Shown here one piece after another: positions 34,835 to 43,093 of a stretch of DNA of 64,000 bases. The notes under the pieces were generated by a model. That model had not been told where the DNA came from and did no database searches. It saw only the letters and a list, made by a program, of their open reading frames with translations. The translations under genes and the position numbers were made by a program. The DNA is from Alkalicoccobacillus porphyridii (GTDB lineage: Bacteria > Bacillota > Bacilli > Bacillales > Bacillaceae_D): positions 62,001 through 126,000 of the forward strand of contig NZ_VLXZ01000007.1 in NCBI RefSeq assembly GCF_007293315.1, given 5' to 3'. Each line of letters opens with the position of its first letter. Position 1 is the stretch's first letter.

Positions 34835-35668
34835 TCAAGCTCGGTGTAAGGGCATTGTCACACATCTAAAGGAGCCACCAGATTTAATAATTTCAGAAAA
34901 GGGTACTTCATATAAATCAAAGCCCTTTGCCCTAAGTTGAGCATTCGTCTCTGTATTTTCTGGTAAGACAATCACTTTTCCTTCCCCTAAGGAAAGTACA
35001 TTAACTGCTAAAGAAAATTGTTCTCGTTTAGATACTTCTATACATGTGTACTTCTGTTTCAGTAGCGAAACAAACTCGGGCTCAATTGCATCTGTGTAGA
35101 TTAATGCTATATCCTCTGAGATTGGGTTAAATACACAGTCTAAATGAAGATAAGAATCATCGAAATGAATAGGATGAATGGTTTTGCCTGGATGATTTTG
35201 TTTAAAGCGTTCAATGAGCGAAGCGCTTGTACGGCTACTAATTCCAATAAATACATCTTCACCATCAATGATAACGTCGCCACCCTCAATGGTTCCTTCC
35301 GTCATCTTCTGGAAGCTTAGTTGATTTTCCTCAGCATATTGCTTAAGGTACATCTCCTCTCCCTGCCTTATAGGGCGCTCCAAAGAAGCCAGATAAAGGA
35401 TATCATCAATAACAAACCCTATATCTCTTGTAAACACCTGTTCAGGGTAATGACGATCCGCTTGGAGTTCTACTACATGTACGCCAAGGGACGTAAGTGT
35501 TTGCTTTAATCCTTGATGCTGCTTTAAAGCCGTCGGTATATGGATATTGTCTTGCTTGTAGTGAGCCTGAATCGAATTAATCACTTCTTTTATACTCATG
35601 TACTCGGGAGGACATAGGATAACCTCTTTTAACGAATCATACTCAGTTTTACATAAAAGTGTATTCAT
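34835..35668 (-). CDS. dimethylarginine dimethylaminohydrolase-like protein
   Basis: 277 residues, amidinotransferase/arginine-deiminase fold. TRDIGFVIDD, EGGDVIIDGEDVFIGIS, the catalytic His in YLHLDCVFN and the catalytic Cys269 in GGSFRCVTMPL are all present, so it should be active. Relatives hydrolyse methylated arginines or other guanidines; B. subtilis YkgA is similar. GAGGTG lies seven bases before the ATG. It does not belong to the arginine operon 18 kb away. Substrate inferred only from family. Confidence 0.8.
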   Translation of the reverse strand: MNTLLCKTEYDSLKEVILCPPEYMSIKEVINSIQAHYKQDNIHIPTALKQHQGLKQTLTSLGVHVVELQADRHYPEQVFTRDIGFVIDDILYLASLERPIRQGEEMYLKQYAEENQLSFQKMTEGTIEGGDVIIDGEDVFIGISSRTSASLIERFKQNHPGKTIHPIHFDDSYLHLDCVFNPISEDIALIYTDAIEPEFVSLLKQKYTCIEVSKREQFSLAVNVLSLGEGKVIVLPENTETNAQLRAKGFDLYEVPFSEIIKSGGSFRCVTMPLHRA

Positions 35669-35784
35669 TAGCTCACCTCATCATTATTATCTGGAACATT
35701 GACTTTTCTTTATTAGATGCGAACCTGCTTAAAATGGATCACATATACTGATGCTGAGCCTTTAAAAAAAGGAGGTTACCTCCC

Positions 35785-35979
35785 ATGAATGTTGATCCAG
35801 AAAAAGTATTAGCTTGGATTCAACGCGATTCATATCTGAGCTCTGCTTTTCACTATATAGAATTAAATATGTGTAATAAGGAAGAAGCGATACTTTATAT
35901 GTATCAACTCTATATTGCCAATTCACCGATTCTCTTAAACGGCTATCATGATTTTCTGGAGAATGAACAAAAAAGCTGA
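35785..35979 (+). CDS. small hypothetical protein, 64 aa, ribosome site in a hairpin
   Basis: A soluble, probably helical 64-residue protein (VDPEKVLAWIQRDSYLSSAF), unrecognised. A very strong AAAGGAGG lies before the ATG, but it is followed at once by its complement (GGAGGTTACCTCC). The start could therefore be masked by a short stem and translation regulated, or the stem may simply be weak. The gene ends in a terminator shared with the converging small membrane gene. Confidence 0.65.
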   Translation: MNVDPEKVLAWIQRDSYLSSAFHYIELNMCNKEEAILYMYQLYIANSPILLNGYHDFLENEQKS

Positions 35980-35996
35980 CTGGCAGCCAGCTTTTT
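35969..35996. terminator. bidirectional terminator
   Basis: AAAAAGCTG and CAGCTTTTT pair around ACTGGCAGC, with A and T runs on the two sides. It overlaps the stop of the 64-residue gene and lies 8 bases from the stop of the opposing gene. Confidence 0.8.
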
Positions 35997-36003
35997 GCTT
36001 ATG

Positions 36004-36144
36004 TCACCTTCGTTTAACAATTAGCTGATATACTAACACAATAGCAGCTGCGAGTAGCAAAATGTGAATAAAGTTTCCGGCAATCCGAAAAATAAGACCA
36101 ACCAACCAAAGTCCGAGAATGATCATAATAATTGTCCATAACAT
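36004..36144 (-). CDS. lmo0937-family small membrane protein
   Basis: 46 residues: MLWTIIMIILGLWLVGLIFR, then a second hydrophobic helix (FIHILLLAAAIVLVYQL) and KRR at the end. This is the compact two-helix pattern of the lmo0937 family found across Firmicutes; the function is unknown, though stress-linked expression has been reported for relatives. ATG at 36142-36144 follows GGGGTG by five bases. It was found by reading the minus strand between two annotated genes, as it is below common length cut-offs. Confidence 0.8.
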   Translation of the reverse strand: MLWTIIMIILGLWLVGLIFRIAGNFIHILLLAAAIVLVYQLIVKRR

Positions 36145-36334
36145 GTTATCACCCCATTTCCCTATAAAAGACTTTCATTCAAACAATAGTATGCACCAAT
36201 TTAGTAAAATAAGTGCTGCGCTAAAAGTAACTATGTTTGGATTACTCACATTCGTGTTGTTCGAACCGACATTCCTAATGAAAAATAGGACATTATGTAG
36301 AGATCTTAGTCACGGACCGATACAACATGTGAAT

Positions 36335-36376
36335 TCAAAAAATACCCCTTATCACTATTAAAAGTGGTAAGGGGTC
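36335..36376 (-). terminator. terminator of the IDEAL-domain gene
   Basis: ACCCCTTATCACT and AGTGGTAAGGGGT form a 13-position stem with one mismatch and a small loop, followed in the minus direction by ATTTTTTG. It lies about 25 bases after the gene's stop. The stretch 36145-36334 shows no other feature. Confidence 0.85.
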
Positions 36377-36400
36377 ATACTTTTAGACAGCCCCGTACTC

Positions 36401-36697
36401 TTATTGAAATGTTAGGTGCAATTTAAACCCATGATCATAAATCGTCTTTCCATCTTTATGTTCATTAAGCAATGCTGCATAATCATTCGTTAAGGACATA
36501 AACTGTTCTTCGTCTCTTTTAACCAGTGCTTCATCAATAAGATGTAACAATTGGTCCTTTTTATGATAGTAAAGAGAATATTCAAGTACAGCCTGTGCAT
36601 AGAGAGAATAGACGGCAGCCTGCGAGCGTTTCTGCAGACTTTTTATGATCTCAAGCTGCTTAAGAACCTCTTTATCCATTGCGAATTGGTTGCTCAT
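36401..36697 (-). CDS. IDEAL-domain protein
   Basis: 98 residues. The IDEAL motif is literal in LLHLIDEALVKRDEEQFMSL near residues 51-70. The rest is helical, with a dimer-like segment (LKQLEIIKSLQKRSQAAVYSL). The IDEAL domain is a short helical element found in Bacillus proteins including YpiB and ComK; its role is unclear, possibly protein-protein contact or proteolytic control. GGAGG lies before the ATG at 36697. It stands alone with its own terminator. Confidence 0.82.
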   Translation of the reverse strand: MSNQFAMDKEVLKQLEIIKSLQKRSQAAVYSLYAQAVLEYSLYYHKKDQLLHLIDEALVKRDEEQFMSLTNDYAALLNEHKDGKTIYDHGFKLHLTFQ

Positions 36698-36785
36698 CTA
36701 ATTTTCCTCCTATTCCAAATGAATTATCGATTATACTGATATTTTTTAATTACCCCGTTTATTGTCGATTGAAACCAATAGGTAG

Positions 36786-36825
36786 ACAAAAAGACAGCTG
36801 TCTCGAAGAACACACTGTCTTATAT
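36786..36825 (-). terminator. probable terminator of the che cluster
   Basis: AAGACAG and CTGTCTT pair across a 17-base loop containing a second small palindrome, and are followed in the minus direction by TTTTGTC. It lies 10-40 bases after the cheY stop. Confidence 0.6.
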
Positions 36826-36829
36826 CTTT

Positions 36830-37201
36830 CTATCTTTGAGCTGCCTGAAGGACCTGCTCCACCGTTTCAATCACACGTTCTTTTTGAAAGGGTTTAACAA
36901 TAAAATCCTTGGCTCCGGATTGAACGGCTTCCAATACCAATGCTTGCTGTCCCATCGCCGAGCACATCACAATATTAGCTGAAGGATCTAGCTGAATAAT
37001 TTGTTTTAATGCCTGGATTCCATTAAGCTCGGGCATTGTAATGTCCATCGTTACGAGATCAGGCTTTAATGCCTTAAATTGTTCAATCGCTTGAATTCCA
37101 TTTTCAGCTTCGCCTGCTACATTAAAGCCTGCATCAAGAAGAATGTCCTTAATCATTTTTCTCATAAATGCTGCATCATCCACAATTAATATGGAGGTCA
37201 T
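36830..37201 (-). CDS. cheY: chemotaxis response regulator CheY
   Basis: 123 residues, a lone receiver domain. The acidic pair is D8-D9 (LIVDDAAFM), the phospho-acceptor is D53 in TMDITMPE, then the Ser switch residue in MCSAMG and Lys in FIVKPF. The DDAAFMR...AENG and TMDITMPE...MCSAMGQQ pattern is that of Bacillus CheY. In Bacillus CheY-P promotes counter-clockwise rotation and smooth swimming. ATG at 37201 follows GAGGTGG. It is 19 bases after cheW, so it is translated with cheW and cheA. Confidence 0.93.
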   Translation of the reverse strand: MTSILIVDDAAFMRKMIKDILLDAGFNVAGEAENGIQAIEQFKALKPDLVTMDITMPELNGIQALKQIIQLDPSANIVMCSAMGQQALVLEAVQSGAKDFIVKPFQKERVIETVEQVLQAAQR

Positions 37202-37220
37202 TTTGTCCACCTCTTCTTTG

Positions 37221-37661
37221 CTATTCCTGCACTGCCTTTTCTAAGTTAAGCAAGCTAAATAATCTTGTACCAAGCTTAACTACACCATCAAGATAGTGAG
37301 CTTCTACACCACCTACAACCTCTGGTGTTGGTTCAATTTTATTTAGAGGAATATCCATGACGTCATTGGCACCATCAACGACCAACCCCAGTGTTAGATC
37401 ATCACTAGCTGTAATAAGAATTCGCGTTGATTCATCCGAATCCTTTTTCTCTAAGCCAAATTTTTCTCTTAAATCTATGACTGGTGTAATCACACCACGT
37501 AAATTCATAACCCCTTTTACAAAGGTTGGTGTTCCTGGAATTCTTGTAACGGATTGCATACGCTCAATTGATTGGATGTCACTAACTTTAATAGCGTATT
37601 CTTCTTCATGCATTTGAAAGATGATTACTTTCATCTGCTCATCTAATACCTCAACACTCAT
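37221..37661 (-). CDS. cheW: chemotaxis coupling protein CheW
   Basis: 146 residues, one CheW SH3-like domain: IIFQMHEEEYAIKVSDIQSI, TRIPGTPTFVKGVMNLRG and VIPVIDLR-type segment ITPVIDLREKFGL, then LGLVVDGANDV. It couples chemoreceptors to CheA at the membrane. It lies 26 bases after cheA with AAAGGAG before the ATG. A CheV is excluded because no receiver domain is fused. Confidence 0.93.
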   Translation of the reverse strand: MSVEVLDEQMKVIIFQMHEEEYAIKVSDIQSIERMQSVTRIPGTPTFVKGVMNLRGVITPVIDLREKFGLEKKDSDESTRILITASDDLTLGLVVDGANDVMDIPLNKIEPTPEVVGGVEAHYLDGVVKLGTRLFSLLNLEKAVQE

Positions 37662-37687
37662 CGCAGACTCTCCTTTTTTCCATCAAT

Positions 37688-39673
37688 CTATTTAATTAAG
37701 GCGTTTGGATCAACAATTAATGCCACTTCGCCATCACCAAGTATTGTGGCACCTGAAATAGCAAATACATTGGTTAGATAGTTTCCAAGTGATTTAAGCA
37801 CAACATCGTGCTGGCCAATTAATGAATCAACAACTAAGCCAGCGGTCTTCTCGCCTTTTTGAATGATAACTAATGAAAGGAAGTCTTCATCTGCTTGTTG
37901 TCCAGGTATGTTAAACGCATCTCTCATGAAAACGAGTGGTACAACCTTGCCTCTAAAATCAATGACCTTCTGACCATGTGCACTAAAGAGGTCCTTTTTA
38001 TGAACAATCGCAGTCTCTACAATGGATGATAACGGGATAGCATATTTCTCTTTCCCTGTTTCAACAAGCATCACATCGATAATTGATAATGTTAATGGTA
38101 ATTGAATCAAGAAGGTAGAGCCCTTTTGGAGCTCTGATTGAACCGTAACAATCCCACCAAGTGATTCAAATGTGTTACGAACAACATCAAGACCTACGCC
38201 TCGACCAGAAATATCTGTAATTTGTTCGGCTGTACTGAAACCTGGTTCAAATAAAAGTCCAAATACTTGAGAGTCTGTTAACTGAGCAGACTCATCCTCT
38301 GTAATAATCTGATTTTTTAACGCTTTTGCCAAAACCTTTTCGCGGCTAATTCCAGCCCCATCATCGATAATCTCAATAAAAACATGATTACCACTATGGT
38401 AAGCCTTAAGCTGAACCGTCCCTTGAGTTGGTTTGCCTAACGCCTCACGTTGTTCAGGTGTTTCAATGCCGTGGTCAATGGAGTTTCTTATTAAATGAAC
38501 GAGTGGATCACCAATTTCATCAATAATGGTTCGATCTAGCTCCGTTTCTGCTCCTTCAATTTCAAGGCGAACCTGCTTGTTCAATTCCTTTGAAAGTGTA
38601 CGGACCATCCGAGGAAAACGATTAAACACTGTCTCAACTGGCATCATACGCATGGTTAAAATGATTTCTTGAAGGTTACCCGTGATTCGTGACATTCTCT
38701 CAACAGTTTCAGTAAGCTCTGCATTATCTAAGTCCCCTGAAATTTGCTCAAGGCGGCCACGATCAATCACTAGCTCCTCAAATAAGTTCATTAAGACATC
38801 CAGTCGTTCAATATTCACTCGAATGGTTTTGTTTGTTTCTACCGATTTTTGTTGAGGTTCTTTATCTGTTGAAGCTGAAGCTGGGTTAACAGGTTTTAAT
38901 TCCTCTTGCTCCCTCTGCTCCGCTTGTACAAAACGTGTCATTGATTGAACGAAAACGTCTGCTATCTCAGAGACCTTTTGAATTCGCTGCTTAATTTCAT
39001 CGCCTGATACCTTTGAAATAACCGTCACAAGGAATTCCAATTCAAATTTCTCTTCCTCTAATAGCTCTGCTGCTGGGGAAGACTTAATCACTTCTCCGAC
39101 CTGTCCAAGGACATCAAAAACCATAAAAACTCGAGCAGCTTTGAGCATAGCATGTTCATCAAGTACTACTTTAATTTGATAAACAGAGTAACCCTGTTCA
39201 AGAGATTCTTCAAGAACGGTCCGTTCATACTCATCATATATTTCAATTAAATCTACCTGCTCTGCCGTGGCAGCTACTTCAGGTATTGCCGGGTTTTTCC
39301 CTTGCTCTATACTCTCGAGTAAGCTAACTAACTCCGTAACGTCGAGCTTACCAGTGCCACCATTGGCAATATCATTGACCATATTTTCAAGCGAATCCAC
39401 AGATTGGAACATCACATCAATGATCTCTGTTGTTGCTTGCTTTTGTTTATTCCTGATTAAATCAAGAACATTTTCCATATTATGAGTAAGATGTGCTAAA
39501 TCCTCAAAGCCCATCGTGGCTGACATTCCCTTTAATGTATGGGCTGATCGAAATATTTCACCTATTATCGATTCATCCTCGGGCTGCTTTTCCAGCTTTA
39601 ACAGGTTATCATTTACTGTTTGTAGATGTTCCTGACTTTCATCAAGGAAAACAGCCAAGTACTCTGAATTCAT
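37688..39673 (-). CDS. cheA: chemotaxis histidine kinase CheA
   Basis: 661 residues, complete CheA layout. P1 Hpt domain with phospho-His 45 in RSAHTLKGM; P2 region around residues 150-260; P3 dimerisation from about 300; P4 ATPase with HLIRNSIDHGIE (N box), IIDDGAGIS (G1) and SGRGVGLDVV (G2); and a P5 CheW-like end (ILGDGEVALIVDPNALI). ATG at 39673 gives the N-terminus MNSEYLAVFLDESQEHL, like B. subtilis CheA. It begins a cheA-cheW-cheY cluster with no flagellar gene beside it. Confidence 0.94.
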   Translation of the reverse strand: MNSEYLAVFLDESQEHLQTVNDNLLKLEKQPEDESIIGEIFRSAHTLKGMSATMGFEDLAHLTHNMENVLDLIRNKQKQATTEIIDVMFQSVDSLENMVNDIANGGTGKLDVTELVSLLESIEQGKNPAIPEVAATAEQVDLIEIYDEYERTVLEESLEQGYSVYQIKVVLDEHAMLKAARVFMVFDVLGQVGEVIKSSPAAELLEEEKFELEFLVTVISKVSGDEIKQRIQKVSEIADVFVQSMTRFVQAEQREQEELKPVNPASASTDKEPQQKSVETNKTIRVNIERLDVLMNLFEELVIDRGRLEQISGDLDNAELTETVERMSRITGNLQEIILTMRMMPVETVFNRFPRMVRTLSKELNKQVRLEIEGAETELDRTIIDEIGDPLVHLIRNSIDHGIETPEQREALGKPTQGTVQLKAYHSGNHVFIEIIDDGAGISREKVLAKALKNQIITEDESAQLTDSQVFGLLFEPGFSTAEQITDISGRGVGLDVVRNTFESLGGIVTVQSELQKGSTFLIQLPLTLSIIDVMLVETGKEKYAIPLSSIVETAIVHKKDLFSAHGQKVIDFRGKVVPLVFMRDAFNIPGQQADEDFLSLVIIQKGEKTAGLVVDSLIGQHDVVLKSLGNYLTNVFAISGATILGDGEVALIVDPNALIK

Positions 39674-39766
39674 CAAAACTACGTCCACCTCATTCTTTGA
39701 TCTACCTACTCTGCAACATTTACATCTAACGGATATGTGATATAAAAATGAGTAGTCTCATCTCTT

Positions 39767-42700
39767 CTATTCATTATATCGGTCTGAGAGTGTAGAGGTT
39801 TCAATAGTTAAGCCAGTTGTTTTTAATTTCACTATATTTTCAATCGTATTTTTTAGAGTCTGCTCATCTTGTTCAGTCACTTTAACCTCATAAAGGGTCT
39901 GCTCTTTATCTCTTAAAAGAACTAGGTACAGTTTATGTACAGCTTTCCCGGTCCTCTGTTCAAATGCCCACTTGTAGAGTAATAACTGTGGTTTATAATA
40001 ATTTATGAGTTCTTCTTTTGCATGAGGTAGTACATTCGTTTTGAAATCTACTATACCTACTTCACCGTTTTTAACCACAACTTTATCAATGATGCCCGTT
40101 ACCTCTGCTCTGCCCCAGTCCATAGTAAACAGCCATTCGTTAGCAATCTGTTCACCTAATGAAAGCTGTTTATAGACGGATAGTAGCTGATTCACTTCAC
40201 GCTCATATTGCTTATAAAGCTCATGTGTCTGATATTGTTCCCCTAAAGCAATGGTTACCGCCCTCTCATCAGTCCAACCTAGATCAACTAACTCAATCGC
40301 ACGGTGTACTAAGGTACCTACAAGGTTCGCAGCTAAGTGATACTCCCTTTCTCCATCATGATGAGCATGAAATGAAGTGGTATCACGTTCTCTTAAATAC
40401 TGATCAAAATAGAGAGAAGGATTGTGTAAACATGCAACAATCTCGCTGACTGAGATAGGCACCCGCGTTTCAATTGTATCCTTTAATATTGGAGGTGGGG
40501 TATATACATCTGTGTCTTCAGCAAGCCAAGGCTCTTCATCACTCACGTATTTCTCGGTGAACCACGTTGTATCGGTACTCTTTGTTTGTTCAATCATGTG
40601 TAACCAAGAGTTCTCGGAAGCCTTGTCCTCGCCATTGATTAGAATGAGTTTGTCTTTTGCTCTTGTGGCTGCAACATAAAATAATCGTTTGGCTTCTTCG
40701 ACAGCTTTATGATCGGCTTCATCCTTAACGAGCTCAAAACCGGGAGTGGTCCAGCCACGATCTTTCGCCTCCAAATTCATTACAATCCCAAGTTGCGGGT
40801 GAAACCGAAATCTTCCTGAGTCCTTTTGAGGTCTTTGGTGCAGCTGTGGTAGGAATACAACTGGGAATTCCAAACCTTTTGAACCATGCACAGTCATAAT
40901 CGTAACCGTGTCACCCTCCGCTCTTTCTACTGTTGCATCACCCTGCTTCTCACTCCATTGCACTCTCTCCTGGACAGATGTTAATAGCTTGCGCAAATTC
41001 GGTTGTTTTTGATCTGCCAGAATTTCAATTAATTTCTCGACATTTCTAACCCGTTGCAGGCCATTAGATTGTAGTAACAGAGCTGATTTTAAACCCGTTT
41101 CCTCCAATAATTCGTAGCAAGATTCCTCAAGGCTTGGGAATGGTTGAAAGGGAACCCATTGTTCAATCCACTTCCTCAGCGTACCTATTGCATTCAAGAT
41201 TTCTGCAGGCAAATGGTTATGGTGTAGTACGTGATCATCTAAACAGACGTATTCCCCTATGGACTGATTTTCTTTGCAGGCGGATTTTATATATAGAAAA
41301 TCATTGATGGTTAACCCAATTAACGGGCTTCTTAATAAGGCCAGTACGTAAAAATCCTCGTAAGGCTTATCTAACCAGCGAAGCAAGGTCAAAAAATCAA
41401 CGACCTCTTGTCGTTCGAAAAAGCCAACCCCGCTATGCACTTCATATGGAATTTGCTTCGCTCTTAAAGCTTTCTCCAATTTACGTAAATGTGTCCTCGT
41501 TGGAATTAATACTGATAAATCATGCCAAGATGCAGGTCTCCATAAAGAATCTTCCCCAACGATTTTTTCTTTGGAACGAACCAATTCAATCATTCGATTG
41601 GCAATGAGGTCATACTCTTCTTGCTCGCCACAGACTACCTCTACAGCATCTGTTAACTCTGGATTTGGTGTACGGAAGGCGTCAAGTGGCTGATATAACG
41701 TTTGATATGAGTATTCCTGAATCTGAGCCATTGCATGTGAAAAAATCGTATTTACCGCAGAGACAATAGGTTCAATCGTTCGATAGTTTTTATTCATTAA
41801 AATTCTTTGATCTGCAGCCTGTGCTTGCTGTTCAAGATCGTTCATGATCGTGACATCGGCTCCACGAAATTGATAAATGGATTGCTTGGTATCCCCAACT
41901 AAAAAGCGATACATAGGTTGAATTCGTTGTAAAACCTCCAGCTGAAGCGCGTTTGTATCTTGAAACTCATCAACCATAAAGTGCTTGAATTCTTCTCTGC
42001 AGGACCGTTGAATGTCAGGATCCTCCAATAGCTTTAACGCTTTCTGCTGAAGATCAGCAAAGTCTAGCACCCCTTGAAACATTTTTCGCTCTTGATAAAG
42101 AAGGTCAAATGCTTGGATAAGCCTCATGAATTTCTCCAAAAAGACCTTTGTTTGCTTTGGGTCAACCGAATTTTCCTTTTTCTTCAAACGTTCCTTAAGT
42201 GGTTTCCACTGAGTTTCAAACAAATCATATAAACTAGGAATGCCTTCCTTCCAAGCACTGTTTACTCGTTTTGGCATCACTTCGGTAAGTGCTTTTATAT
42301 ACTCTTCATTAAACGACTTAGGTGTCTGTCGATCAAAGAATTCGGTGAGTCGTGATACATGATTCTCATTTGCTTTTGACAACCCCGTAGTTGGAAAGCT
42401 CCTTACTGCTTCCTTACCTGCGTGATCAAAAGCTTTCATGTGCTGGATCCAGCTCTGATTACTTGCCTCTACCTGTGAGTTCCACATACACTCAACATCA
42501 AGCTGCTGAATAGCTGCTTCCCCGGGAACAAGCTCTCTTAACTGATCGTGTATTTGAACAATCGCGTCCCCAAGTTGGTCCATACTAATTGCTTCAAAAA
42601 ATGGTTCCGCCTTACGAAAATGATCAACAGATGAGAAAAGGGATTGAAGTACATCCTGTTTGATAAGATTTGCATCCACGTCATCGATAATTTGAAAGGC

Positions 42701-43093
42701 TGCTGGTAAATCTGCTTGAAAAGCATGCTGGTGCAGCAGCCTTTGACAGAAGCTATGAAAGGTCGTTATGACCGCACGATCCAATGCCTCCTTTTGCCCA
42801 ATCCAGTGGTTTTGCTCTTGGACAGATGGAGCAGATTGAATCCTATTTTCTATGCTTACTCGTATCCGTTGCTTCATCTCTCGAGCAGCTTTTTCTGTGA
42901 ATGTGATGGCAGTAATTGAATCAATGGCTGCCCCATGTGGCTCTTTAGGCTGTGCATAAGCCAATTCACTTAAATGCAACACTCGCTCTGTTAGAACTCT
43001 CGTTTTTCCTGAGCCAGCACCTGCTGCGACAACTACTAGAGTTTGCTTTGAATAAATCGCTTCTTCCTGCTGTGTATTAAATGTCATACTCAT
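39767..43093 (-). CDS. addA: AddA-like UvrD-type helicase with C-terminal nuclease
   Basis: 1108 residues, superfamily 1A. Walker A is AAGAGSGKTRVL near residues 24-33, then ITFTEKAAREMK, Walker B MVDEFQDTNALQ near 372, VGDTKQSIYQFRGAD, MTVHGSKGLEFPVVFLP and YVAATRAKDKL. A PD-(D/E)XK nuclease follows near residues 1000-1017 (IIDKVVVKNGEVGIVDFKTN). It should resect DNA ends for recombination together with its partner. It is shorter than B. subtilis AddA (1232 residues) and the helicase motifs read somewhat differently. The start overlaps the AddB-like stop as ATGA. Confidence 0.8.
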   Translation of the reverse strand: MSMTFNTQQEEAIYSKQTLVVVAAGAGSGKTRVLTERVLHLSELAYAQPKEPHGAAIDSITAITFTEKAAREMKQRIRVSIENRIQSAPSVQEQNHWIGQKEALDRAVITTFHSFCQRLLHQHAFQADLPAAFQIIDDVDANLIKQDVLQSLFSSVDHFRKAEPFFEAISMDQLGDAIVQIHDQLRELVPGEAAIQQLDVECMWNSQVEASNQSWIQHMKAFDHAGKEAVRSFPTTGLSKANENHVSRLTEFFDRQTPKSFNEEYIKALTEVMPKRVNSAWKEGIPSLYDLFETQWKPLKERLKKKENSVDPKQTKVFLEKFMRLIQAFDLLYQERKMFQGVLDFADLQQKALKLLEDPDIQRSCREEFKHFMVDEFQDTNALQLEVLQRIQPMYRFLVGDTKQSIYQFRGADVTIMNDLEQQAQAADQRILMNKNYRTIEPIVSAVNTIFSHAMAQIQEYSYQTLYQPLDAFRTPNPELTDAVEVVCGEQEEYDLIANRMIELVRSKEKIVGEDSLWRPASWHDLSVLIPTRTHLRKLEKALRAKQIPYEVHSGVGFFERQEVVDFLTLLRWLDKPYEDFYVLALLRSPLIGLTINDFLYIKSACKENQSIGEYVCLDDHVLHHNHLPAEILNAIGTLRKWIEQWVPFQPFPSLEESCYELLEETGLKSALLLQSNGLQRVRNVEKLIEILADQKQPNLRKLLTSVQERVQWSEKQGDATVERAEGDTVTIMTVHGSKGLEFPVVFLPQLHQRPQKDSGRFRFHPQLGIVMNLEAKDRGWTTPGFELVKDEADHKAVEEAKRLFYVAATRAKDKLILINGEDKASENSWLHMIEQTKSTDTTWFTEKYVSDEEPWLAEDTDVYTPPPILKDTIETRVPISVSEIVACLHNPSLYFDQYLRERDTTSFHAHHDGEREYHLAANLVGTLVHRAIELVDLGWTDERAVTIALGEQYQTHELYKQYEREVNQLLSVYKQLSLGEQIANEWLFTMDWGRAEVTGIIDKVVVKNGEVGIVDFKTNVLPHAKEELINYYKPQLLLYKWAFEQRTGKAVHKLYLVLLRDKEQTLYEVKVTEQDEQTLKNTIENIVKLKTTGLTIETSTLSDRYNE

